From: Microbacterium sp. A20
GTDB lineage: Bacteria > Actinomycetota > Actinomycetes > Actinomycetales > Microbacteriaceae
Direction: 5' to 3'
NCBI RefSeq assembly: GCF_004794515.1
Contig: NZ_SSDF01000084.1
Coordinates: forward strand, 119,215 to 183,214
Length of the DNA: 64,000 nt
In this document: piece by piece, positions 1-8,171 of the stretch
Layout: every line of letters starts with the position of its first letter
Position numbering within the stretch: the first letter of the stretch is position 1
The notes under the pieces: model-generated
The model's database searches: none
What the model saw: only the letters and a program-made list of their open reading frames with translations
Told to the model about the DNA's origin: nothing
Translations under genes and position numbers: made by a program

Positions 1-1528
1 CGCCGACGGCCTTGACGCGGATGCGCGTGGCGTTGCCGGGGAGATAGGGAATGGGCACCTCGTCGAAGTCGATGATCGAGACGGTCGAGGGCCTCGCACC
101 GGCGGCGATGGCTTTGTCGACGGCCTCGGCCCGTACCTCGGCGAGCGTCTCCTCACGGCGGCCGGGTTCGATCGCGTAGACCTTGTCGATCTCGCCGCCG
201 ACCTGCGCGATGGAGGCGCCGATGGCGTTCGCGACCGCGTAGTTCTCGGGGCGGTGCACGGTGCCGAACAGCGGCAGCTCATCGGGGAGCAGGATGGATC
301 CACCGCCGACCGCGACCACCGCGATGGGCTCGGGCGAGGTGCGCATGCGGTCCACGGCCTCGGACACGCGCTCGGCGATGCGCGCCAGCACCCGTTCGAC
401 GAACGCGGGGTCGAGGTGGGCGACCTTGCTCGCATCGCCCACTTCGGCGCGACCGGCCGCCACGGCGATGTCGGTGGCCGTCAGGGTCGAGCCGCCGAAG
501 ACCAGGGCTTCCGTCGTCAGCTTGTATCCGACGGAGGCCGGACCGACCTCGGCCGTCTCCTCGTCGACGATGCTGCCGCCGCCGATGCCGAGCGAGAGCA
601 CGTCGGGCATCCGGAAGTTGGTCCGGATGCCCGCGACCTTGACCTCGTTCGCCGTCTCGCGCGGGAATCCGTTGATCAGCAGACCGATGTCGGCGGTGGT
701 GCCGCCCACGTCGATCACCGCGCAGTCGTCGAGCCCGCTGGTCGCCGCGGCACCGCGCATCGAGTTGGTCGGGCCGGAGGCGAAGGTCGCGACCGGATAG
801 CGGCGCACGTACTCCTCGTCCATGAGCGTGCCGTCGTTCTGGCTGAGGAAGATCGGCGCTTCGATGCCCTGGGCGCGCACGGCCGAGGTGAGACCGTCGA
901 CGATCTCGGAGGCGAGCTCGCGCAGCGCGGCGTTGATGATCGTCGAGTTCTCGCGCTCGAGCAGACCGATCCGCCCGATCTCGTGCGACAGTGAGATGGC
1001 GGCATCGGCACCGAGCACGTCGGCGACGATCTCGGCCGCCCGCACCTCGAGATCGTGGTTGACCGGGCTGAACACCGAGGAGATGGCCACCGAGCGGATG
1101 CCGTGCGCTTTCATGTCCTCGGCGTGCGCCCGGATCTCGTCGGGGTCGAGCGGTGAGATCGGTCGGCCGTCGAATTCGTAGCCACCGTGCGCGAGGTAGC
1201 TGCGGGCCTGAGTCGCCTCGACCAGCACCTCGGGCCAGTCGATCAGCGGCGGCAGCGCCCGCGTGGCCGGAAGCCCGAGCCGGAGCGCTGCGACCGGAGC
1301 CAGACGGCTGGCCTGCACGAGCGCGTTGATGAAGTGCGTCGTGCCGATCATGACGGCGTCGATGTCGGTGCCCTCGAAGGCGTGTCCGGCGCGCAGGTCC
1401 TCGATCGCCTGGATGATGCCGCTGGTGACATCGGGGGTGGTCGAGTGCTTCACCCCCGCCAGTGTCCGGGTGCCGTCCATGAGGACTGCGTCGGTGTTGG
1501 TGCCGCCGACGTCGATGCCGATGTGCAT
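1..1528 (-). CDS. hydantoinase/oxoprolinase family protein, A-type subunit (3' end cut)
   Basis: This is the N-terminal ~509 residues of an ATP-dependent hydantoinase/5-oxoprolinase A-type subunit, which hydrolyses cyclic amides. The N-terminus MHIGIDVGGTNTDAVLMD is the family's actin-like phosphate-binding segment, and DVGGTTADIGLL near residue 280 is the second. The gene runs off the left edge, so the C-terminus and any B subunit (HyuB) are unseen. It lies 40 nt downstream of an NCS1 permease on the same strand, which suggests uptake plus ring opening of a hydantoin- or pyrimidine-like compound. The substrate cannot be told from sequence. Confidence 0.85.
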   Translation of the reverse strand, partial: MHIGIDVGGTNTDAVLMDGTRTLAGVKHSTTPDVTSGIIQAIEDLRAGHAFEGTDIDAVMIGTTHFINALVQASRLAPVAALRLGLPATRALPPLIDWPEVLVEATQARSYLAHGGYEFDGRPISPLDPDEIRAHAEDMKAHGIRSVAISSVFSPVNHDLEVRAAEIVADVLGADAAISLSHEIGRIGLLERENSTIINAALRELASEIVDGLTSAVRAQGIEAPIFLSQNDGTLMDEEYVRRYPVATFASGPTNSMRGAAATSGLDDCAVIDVGGTTADIGLLINGFPRETANEVKVAGIRTNFRMPDVLSLGIGGGSIVDEETAEVGPASVGYKLTTEALVFGGSTLTATDIAVAAGRAEVGDASKVAHLDPAFVERVLARIAERVSEAVDRMRTSPEPIAVVAVGGGSILLPDELPLFGTVHRPENYAVANAIGASIAQVGGEIDKVYAIEPGRREETLAEVRAEAVDKAIAAGARPSTVSIIDFDEVPIPYLPGNATRIRVKAVG

Positions 1529-1568
1529 GATTCTCGCTTTCCTGTGAGGGGTGTCTGTCTCTGGTGGC

Positions 1569-2906
1569 TCAGGCCGCTGCGGTCTCTTCGACCGGTGCGG
1601 CCTGGCGGGTGGTCGCGACGCCGACGCCGCGGACCCAGCCGAGCTTGCCCGCCACGATGTACAGCGCCATCGAGAGGAAGAGGCTGAGCAGCGACGGGAT
1701 GCCCCACGTGACGAAGTAGCCGACGAGAGCGGAGACCAGCCACACGACGATCGTCGCGGGGACGATGCGCGGCGCCGTCGTCGGGAGGGTGCCCGCCTCG
1801 CGCGTCGCGTCGAGGTCGGGACGCCAGCGGCGCACCACGTAGTACTCGGCGACCATGATGCCGGCGATCGGCGGGAAGGCGACGCTCAGCACGATCAGGA
1901 ACTCGGTGAACTGACCGAGGATGCCGACCGCGGCGAGGACGGATCCCACGACACCCAGGACGATCGTCGTCGTCACGCGGTGCAGGTTCTTGCCGAACGC
2001 GGTGGAGATGAAGTTCACCAGCCCCAGCGTCGAGGAGTACAGGTTCCAGTCGTTGATCTTCAGGGTGCCCGTGAGCACGATGAACAGGCCGATGAAGCCG
2101 ACCGACGAGGTCACGATCGCGACGATGTCACCCGTGGCGGCGGCATGGGCCAGCAGCACTCCGGCGAGGCCGATCACGAACTCGCCGAGCGAGACGCCCA
2201 GCACGGTCTGCTTGATGACGTCCGCGCGTGAGCGGTTGAAGCGGGTCATGTCGCCGGTGATGATCGCGCCGACGATGAGGCCACCGGCGACGATGCCGGT
2301 TCCCGCCCAGACGCTCATGCTCGGTCCGGGGGCGGGGCCCGTGAGCAGCTCGCCGATGTCGTGACGGCTCAGCTCGGTGATGACCGACCAGCCGACGAGG
2401 ATCAGGAACAGCGGCACGGTGATGTTCGCGAGCCACTGCATCCCGACGAACCCGAAGGCCACGATCGCGGTGACGGCGAGTCCGAAGATGAGGCTCCATG
2501 CCCACACCGGCAGTGCGCCGGGCATGAGGGCGTCGAGGGACTGCGCGGAGATGGCCGACTGGATGCCGAACCAGCCGATCAGGCTGATGCCGATGGCGAG
2601 CCCGACCAGCGATGCGCCGATCTCACCGAAGCCGGTCCAGCGGGCCAGGAGTGCCGTGTTGAGGCCCTCGCGCTGGCCGATGAAGCCGACCACGCACATG
2701 ATCACCTCGAGGATGAGCGAGCCGAAGAGGAAGGCGAGGACGGCCTCGCCGAAGGTCATGCTGTATCCGAGGGTCGCGCCGAGGAGGAACTGCGAGAGGG
2801 CCGAGACCTGTCCGAATCGCTGCACTGCGATGCCGAACCAGGGTTTGCGGGCCTCGGGAGTCACTCGGGAGAGCGCGAAGTCGTCTGCGTGCGCCGTGCG
2901 TGCCAT
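1569..2906 (-). CDS. NCS1-family nucleobase:cation symporter, cytosine permease (CodB)-like
   Basis: Inner-membrane transporter of 445 residues with about 12 hydrophobic segments. The N-terminal part (SQFLLGATLGYSMTFGEAV, then IGWFGIQ) matches the CodB/Mhp1 type of the nucleobase-cation-symport-1 family, which imports cytosine, purines, allantoin or hydantoins with a cation. I chose the ATG at 2906 because GAAGGA precedes it on the minus strand and the conserved N-terminus begins there; an upstream extension to 3011 is open but unlike the family. It probably forms one transcript with the hydantoinase gene just downstream, which favours a hydantoin-like substrate (inference). Confidence 0.85.
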   Translation of the reverse strand: MARTAHADDFALSRVTPEARKPWFGIAVQRFGQVSALSQFLLGATLGYSMTFGEAVLAFLFGSLILEVIMCVVGFIGQREGLNTALLARWTGFGEIGASLVGLAIGISLIGWFGIQSAISAQSLDALMPGALPVWAWSLIFGLAVTAIVAFGFVGMQWLANITVPLFLILVGWSVITELSRHDIGELLTGPAPGPSMSVWAGTGIVAGGLIVGAIITGDMTRFNRSRADVIKQTVLGVSLGEFVIGLAGVLLAHAAATGDIVAIVTSSVGFIGLFIVLTGTLKINDWNLYSSTLGLVNFISTAFGKNLHRVTTTIVLGVVGSVLAAVGILGQFTEFLIVLSVAFPPIAGIMVAEYYVVRRWRPDLDATREAGTLPTTAPRIVPATIVVWLVSALVGYFVTWGIPSLLSLFLSMALYIVAGKLGWVRGVGVATTRQAAPVEETAAA

Positions 2907-3050
2907 GAGGGTCCTTCGGGGGGAGGGAACGGGTTGTGGGCCACAGTAGCCACGCCCTCCGGCCCGAGGATATGTGCACATCGCACGAGAATCACGTCGG
3001 TATGTGCGCATTGCACGAGACTCTCGCGCGGCGCTCGCGCCCGGGAGCCT

Positions 3051-3117
3051 CCCGCCGAGACCCCGACGAAACGCCGAGACCCCCTCCTGCCGACAGCGAC
3101 AGGAGGGGGTCTCGGCG
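3051..3117. repeat. nested inverted repeat / terminator-like hairpin, GCCGAGACCCC family, copy 1
   Basis: A perfect 18-bp inverted repeat (arms 3072-3089 and 3100-3117, 10-nt loop) lies 33 bp beyond the thrC stop codon. The left arm begins CGCCGAGACCCCC. A further direct copy of CCGCCGAGACCCCG lies outside the left arm at 3052-3065. It could terminate thrC transcription, but there is no U-run. The same design recurs at 28767-28845, so this is a dispersed repeat rather than an ordinary terminator. Confidence 0.75.
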
Positions 3118-3149
3118 GGAAAGCGGGGCTTCGACGACCGCCCCGACGA

Positions 3150-4553
3150 TCAGTGCAGCGCGTTCGTCTCGATGAAGGCGCGAAGAGCCTGCTCGTCGTC
3201 GGCCATCTCGGTCACGTGCTGGGGTGCGTCGAGCATCTCCTGCAGCTCCGGCGCGTAGCCGAGCTCGACGCCGATGGCCTCGTGGATCGTCTCGGCGAAC
3301 TTCTCCGGCTTGGCCGTCTCGAGCACGAGCATCGGAACGCCCGGCTCCACATACTCGCGCGCGACCTTGACGCCGTCGGCCGTGTGCGGGTCGATGACCT
3401 CACCCGTGGTCTCGTACACCGAGCGGATCGTGGCCAGCCGGTCGGCGTGCGTCGAGGTTCCGCTGACGATGCCGAACTCCTCGAGGAAGCGCTCCTGCTC
3501 GGCCGAGAAGTCGAAGTACCCCTGCGCTTCGAGGTCGTCCCACGCCCCCACGACGCGGGCGGGGTCGCGGCCGACGAGCTCGAAGATGAAGCGCTCGAGG
3601 TTCGACGCCTTGGAGATGTCCATCGAGGGGCTGGAGGTCGCGAGCGTCTGCGCGGCGCTGCGCGGGCGGTAGACGCCGGATCGGAAGAACTCGTCGAGCA
3701 CGTTGTTCTCGTTCGCGGCGAGCACCAGGCGGCGGATCGGCAGTCCCATCTGCTTCGCGAAGAAGCCGGAGAGGATGTTGCCGAAGTTGCCCGAGGGCAC
3801 AGTGAAGGAAAGCTCGGTCCAGCCGCCGGCATCCGTCGCCCGCAGCCACGCCCAGAAGTAGTAGACGGTCTGCGCGGTGATGCGCGCGAGGTTGATCGAG
3901 TTCACCGCTCCCAAGTGCTGCGCGCGCTTGAAGTCGAGGTCGCCGGCGAGCTTCTTCACGAGGTTCTGGCAGTCGTCGAAGACGCCCTCGACCGCGATGT
4001 TGTGCACGTTCGCGTCGTCGAGCGAGAACATCTGCGCCCGCTGGAACGCGCTCATGCGCCCCTGCGGCGACAGCATGAACACCGCGACGCGCTCCTTGCC
4101 GCGGAGGGCGTGCTCGGCCGCGGAGCCGGTGTCACCCGAGGTCGCGCCGAGGATGTTGAGCACGGCGTCGTTGCGCTCGAGCGTGTACTCGAGCACCTGC
4201 CCGAGGAACTGCATCGCCATGTCCTTGAACGCGAGCGTGGGGCCCTCGGAGAGCCCGACGAGCGTCAGTTCGTCGTCGATCGCGCGCAGCGGCACGACAC
4301 CGTCGGGGAAGTCGGCGTAGGCCGCGTCGGTCATCCGCGCCAGGTCGGCGCGCGGGATGTCGGTCGCGAACAGGCTCAGCACCTCGGTTGCGAGCTGCGG
4401 GTAGGTCAGTGCACGCCAACGCTCGAGCGTCTCGCCGTCGACGGTGGGCATGACCTCCGGCACCGCCAGTCCGCCGTCGGGCGCGAGGCCCTCCAACAGC
4501 GTCTCGCTGAACGACTGCGGCTGCATGCCGCCGCGGGTGGAGATGAACTGCAC
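3150..4553 (-). CDS. thrC: threonine synthase
   Basis: Converts O-phospho-L-homoserine to L-threonine with PLP, in the cytosol. The 467-residue protein begins with VQFISTRGG (GTG start at 4553), the usual N-terminus of the longer fungal/enterobacterial-type enzyme; GAGGAG lies 6 nt upstream. The PLP lysine is in TLAFKDMAMQF, and SGNFGNILSG is the phosphate-binding loop. An open frame continues upstream to 5057 but is a shadow of the alkyltransferase gene. The alkyltransferase lies upstream on the same strand with an 89-nt gap. A strong hairpin follows the stop codon. Confidence 0.95.
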   Translation of the reverse strand: MQFISTRGGMQPQSFSETLLEGLAPDGGLAVPEVMPTVDGETLERWRALTYPQLATEVLSLFATDIPRADLARMTDAAYADFPDGVVPLRAIDDELTLVGLSEGPTLAFKDMAMQFLGQVLEYTLERNDAVLNILGATSGDTGSAAEHALRGKERVAVFMLSPQGRMSAFQRAQMFSLDDANVHNIAVEGVFDDCQNLVKKLAGDLDFKRAQHLGAVNSINLARITAQTVYYFWAWLRATDAGGWTELSFTVPSGNFGNILSGFFAKQMGLPIRRLVLAANENNVLDEFFRSGVYRPRSAAQTLATSSPSMDISKASNLERFIFELVGRDPARVVGAWDDLEAQGYFDFSAEQERFLEEFGIVSGTSTHADRLATIRSVYETTGEVIDPHTADGVKVAREYVEPGVPMLVLETAKPEKFAETIHEAIGVELGYAPELQEMLDAPQHVTEMADDEQALRAFIETNALH

Positions 4554-4642
4554 GTTGGCTCCTCGGCTCGGGACTCGGCACGTCCATTCTCGCAGGGTGT
4601 TCGCCGGCGAGATGACGGGATGACGGATGCCGCCGCTTCTGC

Positions 4643-5137
4643 TCAGAACAGGGAGGTCGGCAGCGCCCCCTCGTGCTCCAGCAGCCAGCGCTTGGTCTCG
4701 AGCCCGCGACCTTCGTCGCCGCCCGAGTATCCGCCGAGGCCGTCGCCGGCCACGACCCGATGGCAGGGCACGATCAGCGGGACGGGGTTCGCCCCCATGA
4801 TCGACCCGATGCCCCTGGCCGGGACGTCGGTGCCGCTGCGCGCGGCGAGGCCGCCGTACGTGATCGTCTCGCCATGCCCGACCGTCCCGTGCAGAGCCGT
4901 GAGCACTGCTCTGGTCGCCGCGGTCTGCACGCCGAGGTCGACGGGAACGTCGAATCGGCGCAGCGTGCCCGCGAAGTAGGCGGCCAGCTGCGCGAGCGCC
5001 TCCGCGAGCAGCGCATCGGACTGTGCGGTGGCGTCTTCGGGCGGAGCGGACCGCCACGTGACCCGGGTGATCGCCACGCCGTCGCTGACGATGCCGACGA
5101 CACCGACCGGGGTCTCGAGCGTTCCGAAAGCGGACAT
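4643..5137 (-). CDS. ogt: methylated-DNA--[protein]-cysteine S-methyltransferase
   Basis: Suicidal DNA repair protein of 164 residues that moves alkyl groups from O6-alkylguanine onto its own cysteine. The active-site motif VPCHRVV is present around residue 125, preceded by the DNA-binding wing GSIMGANPVPL and followed by GGYSGGDEGRGLETKRWLLEHE, all in family order. The length is normal for Ogt. The ATG has no Shine-Dalgarno; TAACCT ends 6 nt before it, which fits a leaderless mRNA. Confidence 0.92.
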   Translation of the reverse strand: MSAFGTLETPVGVVGIVSDGVAITRVTWRSAPPEDATAQSDALLAEALAQLAAYFAGTLRRFDVPVDLGVQTAATRAVLTALHGTVGHGETITYGGLAARSGTDVPARGIGSIMGANPVPLIVPCHRVVAGDGLGGYSGGDEGRGLETKRWLLEHEGALPTSLF

Positions 5138-5143
5138 GCGTCG

Positions 5144-5149
5144 AGGTTA
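5144..5149 (-). promoter_or_regulatory. -10 box TAACCT, leaderless ogt
   Basis: On the minus strand TAACCT is followed by exactly 6 nt and then the ogt ATG, so transcription would begin at or next to the start codon. No clear -35 element is visible. Confidence 0.5.
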
Positions 5150-5227
5150 CCCGGGTGCTCCGACTTCGGGCTCGACACGAGCGGGCCGGACCGTCGCGCG
5201 CGGGGTGTGCGGGACGGCCCGGTCATC

Positions 5228-5992
5228 TCACCCGCGGGAGACGTGGCGCCAGAGCGCCGCCCAGTGCTCGGGGCGGAGATCGCGGGGAAGACGCCGGTCC
5301 TCGGCGCCGGCCGCCGCGACCGCCTGCCGACCCCGGGACAGGGGTGTGCGCGCCGCCGTGGCCACCACCGCAGCGAGGTTCGAGCCTCGGCCCGTGAACA
5401 TCGCCCCCACGAACGCCTCGTACGCCCGGCGATCGGATACCGGGACGAGCGGTGAGCCGCGGCGGCTGATGGCGAGGACCCCGCCGTCGACGCTCGGCTG
5501 CGGCGAGAACCCCCATGCCGGGACGCGGCCCTCCAGAGAGAACTCGAACCAGGGCGCGGACTGCGCGGTCATCATCGTGCCGCCGCCGACGCCGGCCCGC
5601 TTGCGCGCCACCTCCCACTGCGTCAGCAGGACCGCGTGGTCCCACCCACGGCTCGAGAGCAACCGCCGCAGGATGGGCGTGGTCACATGAAACGGGATGT
5701 TGCCGACGACGACGTCCGCGTCGAGCGGATGGCGGGTCGCATCCGCGACCTCGATGCGCACGCCGGGCAGTGCCCTTCGGAGCCGATGCACCCGGTGCTC
5801 GTCGATGTCGATCGCCGCGAGGGGTCTGCCGAGGGTCGTGAGCGAGCGGGTGAGTGCGCCATCACCGCACCCGAGCTCGAGGATCGAGCCGGAGGTGCGC
5901 CCGACGAGGTCGGTGATGCGGGCGAGGGTCGGACGATGGGTGAGGAAGTTCTGGCCGAGTTCGTGACGGCCACCATGGATTGAACGAGGCAT
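5228..5992 (-). CDS. erm: 23S rRNA (adenine-N6)-dimethyltransferase, Erm type
   Basis: Methylates A2058 of 23S rRNA and thereby gives macrolide-lincosamide-streptogramin B resistance (family knowledge). The 254-residue protein has HELGQNFL at the N-terminus, the SAM-binding motif ILELGCGDGALT, and the target-adenine motif NIPFHVTTPILRRLL, which is of Erm rather than KsgA type. I chose the ATG at 5992 because GGAGC lies 6 nt upstream; the frame opens further upstream, but without family similarity. A 21-codon leader ORF with alternative hairpins precedes it (see findings), which suggests drug-inducible attenuation. It lies downstream of a two-component pair on the same strand. Confidence 0.88.
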   Translation of the reverse strand: MPRSIHGGRHELGQNFLTHRPTLARITDLVGRTSGSILELGCGDGALTRSLTTLGRPLAAIDIDEHRVHRLRRALPGVRIEVADATRHPLDADVVVGNIPFHVTTPILRRLLSSRGWDHAVLLTQWEVARKRAGVGGGTMMTAQSAPWFEFSLEGRVPAWGFSPQPSVDGGVLAISRRGSPLVPVSDRRAYEAFVGAMFTGRGSNLAAVVATAARTPLSRGRQAVAAAGAEDRRLPRDLRPEHWAALWRHVSRG

Positions 5993-5998
5993 GAGTGC

Positions 5999-6020
5999 GC
6001 TCCAGAAGAAGAATCGGAGC
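5999..6020 (-). promoter_or_regulatory. hairpin sequestering the erm ribosome binding site
   Basis: On the minus-strand transcript GCTCC (6020-6016) can pair with the erm Shine-Dalgarno GGAGC (6003-5999) across a 12-nt A/G/T/C-mixed loop. Adjacent GT and AC bases extend it over a small bulge. In this fold the ribosome binding site would be masked. Confidence 0.5.
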
Positions 6021-6131
6021 ACCTCGAAGGAGGGGAGGACGCGAAGAGGCGTCGGTGAGGACTGCCCGTCCCGAGGTGCGATGACATCTCGGTGGACGGC
6101 GCGCAGATGCGTGCGAAGAGCGAGCGCGCCG

Positions 6132-6197
6132 TCAGGCGCGGCGGTCGCGGAACACGAGGTTGCGCCCCATCACGGGCGCGGCGCATATTGTTCCCAT
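6132..6197 (-). CDS. erm leader peptide (21 aa)
   Basis: A short ORF starting ATG at 6197 encodes a peptide beginning MGTIC and ending FRDRRA, 139 nt upstream of erm. Its C-terminal Arg-Asp-Arg fits the R/K-X-R/K motif known to arrest macrolide-bound ribosomes in other Erm leaders. TATGCT ends 7 nt before the ATG, so the leader itself looks leaderless. Its stop codon lies in the loop of a small hairpin (arms 6135-6140 and 6125-6130). Too short to be scored by length; it rests on position, the arrest motif and the structure. Confidence 0.6.
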   Translation of the reverse strand: MGTICAAPVMGRNLVFRDRRA

Positions 6198-6204
6198 GCC
6201 GGAC

Positions 6205-6210
6205 AGCATA
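6205..6210 (-). promoter_or_regulatory. -10 box TATGCT of the erm leader transcript
   Basis: TATGCT on the minus strand ends 7 nt before the leader ORF ATG and lies 8 nt beyond the stop codon of the response regulator gene, so erm appears to have its own promoter. No consensus -35 is seen. Confidence 0.5.
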
Positions 6211-6217
6211 TCGGCCA

Positions 6218-6820
6218 TCAGATCCAGCCGCGATCCTCGGCGATGAGCACGGCCTGCTGCCGCGTGCCGACGGACAGCTTCCCGAGGATGACCGAGATGT
6301 GGTTGCGCACAGTCCCCGGGGCAAGAGAGAGCGCCCGGGCGATCTGCCCCGTTGTCTCGCCACGACGACCGGCGCGCAGCACGTCGAGTTCACGGTCTGT
6401 GAGCGGCGAGCGCTCGTCGCTCAGAGCGTCGGCGGCGATCTCGGGATCCACGTAGCGGGCGCCGGCGGCGACCCGGCGGATGACGGCGGCGACCTCGTCG
6501 GCGCCGCGGGACTTCGGCAGGAAGCCCGAGACCCCCGAGGCCAGAGCGCGACGGAGCACGCCCGGGCGCGCATGACGGGTGACGACCACGCACCGCGTCG
6601 CGATCGCCCTGTTCAGCTTCTCGGCGACCTGCACGCCGTCGAGGCCCGGCATCTCGAGGTCCAGCAGGCACACGTCCGGCTGCAGGCGCAGGGCTTCCGC
6701 GACGGCCTGCTCGCCGTCGGCACATTCGGCGATGACCTCGATGTCCTCCTCCAGCCGCAGCAGGGCGGCAAGGGCAGAGCGGATCATGCCTTCGTCATCG
6801 GCGAGCAGCACGCGGATCAT
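6218..6820 (-). CDS. NarL/FixJ-family response regulator
   Basis: DNA-binding response regulator of 200 residues. The receiver domain has acidic residues LLADDE at the start, the phospho-acceptor Asp in CLLDLEMPG (about residue 54) and the conserved Lys in GFLPKS. The C-terminal LuxR-type helix-turn-helix runs LTDRELDVLR to GTVRNHISVILGKL. It overlaps the histidine kinase gene by 4 nt, so the two form a DesK/DesR- or LiaS/LiaR-like pair. Targets are unknown; the neighbouring erm and small-multidrug genes are candidates. Confidence 0.9.
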   Translation of the reverse strand: MIRVLLADDEGMIRSALAALLRLEEDIEVIAECADGEQAVAEALRLQPDVCLLDLEMPGLDGVQVAEKLNRAIATRCVVVTRHARPGVLRRALASGVSGFLPKSRGADEVAAVIRRVAAGARYVDPEIAADALSDERSPLTDRELDVLRAGRRGETTGQIARALSLAPGTVRNHISVILGKLSVGTRQQAVLIAEDRGWI

Positions 6821-8016
6821 CGAGCATCCTCCCCCTGCGTCGGCACGGCCACGACGACCACGAACTCGTCAGAGTCGCGCCGTACCTCGAGGGTGCCGTG
6901 CGCCTCCTCGATCCTGCGGCGCACACCCTCCAACCCGGAGCCGTCATGCTCGACCTCGGCCCCCGCGATCACATCGTTCGCGATCTCGTACCGCCAGGCA
7001 TCGCCGGTTCGGGCCAGCAGGAGACGCGCATGGCGCCCGCCGCCGTGTCGCAGGACGTTCGTCGTCGTCTCCCTGATCACGGGGCCCAGAGCGGATGCCG
7101 GAGCCGAATCGGCATCCGCATCGATGACGGACTCCACGTCCAGCCCCGCCGCCGTCAGCAGGTCGCGGGCATTGGCGAGCTCGTCCCGCAGCGGCACCGA
7201 GCGGAAGCGGGTCGCGAGGTCCCTGGTGCCCTGGCGTGCCTCGTCGACGCTCACCCGCGCTGCGCGGAGCTGCTCCATCCCCGCGTCGGCGTCGGTCGGC
7301 AGCAGACGCTCCGCGAGTTCCAACTGCAGGGCGATGACCTGGAGGTGATGACCCTGCAGATCATGCACATCGGTGGCGACCCGCAGCCGTTCCTGCGTGG
7401 CGGCGAGCCTCGCCTCGGATGCGCGGGCGCGATCCAGCGTGATCAGCACGTCCCACCACCACAGCGAGGTCACGGTCATCACGGGCAGGAACACCGTGTA
7501 GACGACGGGAACCAGGAGCGGGATCTCGTCCGAGACGTCGAGCGTGGAATCGACGACGGCGACGGCGGCGAGGACGATCGTGGCGGCGATGACCACCTTG
7601 TACCGCACTCCGCGCTGCCAATTGAGCAGCACGAGCGACTGCACGATCGGCATCAGGGCGAGCTGCCAGCTGCCGACCACCGCTCCGGCGGCGACTCCGT
7701 AGACCACGGCGACGAGGAACGGCACGGCCAGACGCAGCCATCGCACGCCCGGCTCGGCGTCGAGTCGGTGCCGATAATCGGCCAGCAGCGGGAGCGTGGA
7801 AGCACTCCAGAGCAGTCCGCCCCCGCCGACGACCAGAGCGGAGAAGCCCTGACGGTCGATCGCGAGCGTCACGAGCGTCCACGCGGCCACCAGGGCGAGC
7901 TCGAACATGACCACGGCGCTCGCCGTGTACCACCACGTGGCCGTCACGCCACGGGACAGCTGTCGCGCCCCCGGACTCGGCTCGACGGGGGCGAGGGGCT
8001 CGGCGCGGCTGCTCAC
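6817..8016 (-). CDS. sensor histidine kinase, HisKA_3 (NarL-partner) type
   Basis: Membrane kinase of 399 residues. The first ~170 residues hold about five hydrophobic segments and no large external domain, so it probably senses the membrane itself or something in it. The phosphorylated His is in TDVHDLQGHHLQV; the ATP-binding domain shows an N box (TTTNVLRHGGG) and a G box (GSGLEGVRRRI). The GTG start at 8016 follows TATCGT by 6 nt without a Shine-Dalgarno, which fits leaderless translation. Translationally coupled to the response regulator. Confidence 0.88.
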   Translation of the reverse strand: MSSRAEPLAPVEPSPGARQLSRGVTATWWYTASAVVMFELALVAAWTLVTLAIDRQGFSALVVGGGGLLWSASTLPLLADYRHRLDAEPGVRWLRLAVPFLVAVVYGVAAGAVVGSWQLALMPIVQSLVLLNWQRGVRYKVVIAATIVLAAVAVVDSTLDVSDEIPLLVPVVYTVFLPVMTVTSLWWWDVLITLDRARASEARLAATQERLRVATDVHDLQGHHLQVIALQLELAERLLPTDADAGMEQLRAARVSVDEARQGTRDLATRFRSVPLRDELANARDLLTAAGLDVESVIDADADSAPASALGPVIRETTTNVLRHGGGRHARLLLARTGDAWRYEIANDVIAGAEVEHDGSGLEGVRRRIEEAHGTLEVRRDSDEFVVVVAVPTQGEDAR

Positions 8017-8022
8017 GCTCCC

Positions 8023-8028
8023 ACGATA
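8023..8028 (-). promoter_or_regulatory. -10 box TATCGT, leaderless histidine kinase
   Basis: TATCGT on the minus strand stands 6 nt before the GTG start of the histidine kinase. This would be the promoter of the two-component operon. Confidence 0.45.
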
Positions 8029-8171
8029 GGGCCGTGACAGTTGTCACGGATGCGTCATGCGATCCACCCGGGAAGCGGTGACGGCCCGACACTGCCGCGG
8101 TGACCGCCTGTCGAGTGGACTGGAGTCATCGCAGCGGAGACACCGCTGGCACCGACACCAGGGAGCACCCC

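Noticed and set aside
2361..4979. An 872-codon plus-strand frame
   Set aside because: It is antisense to the permease, thrC and ogt genes, which have clear motifs; its composition is that of a GC-rich shadow frame.
3150..5057. Threonine synthase with a 168-residue N-terminal extension
   Set aside because: The extension is a shadow of ogt; thrC similarity and a Shine-Dalgarno begin at 4553.
5228..5992. KsgA (16S rRNA dimethyltransferase)
   Set aside because: NIPFHVTTPILRRLL and HELGQNFL are Erm-like, and the gene has an inducible-type leader that ksgA lacks.
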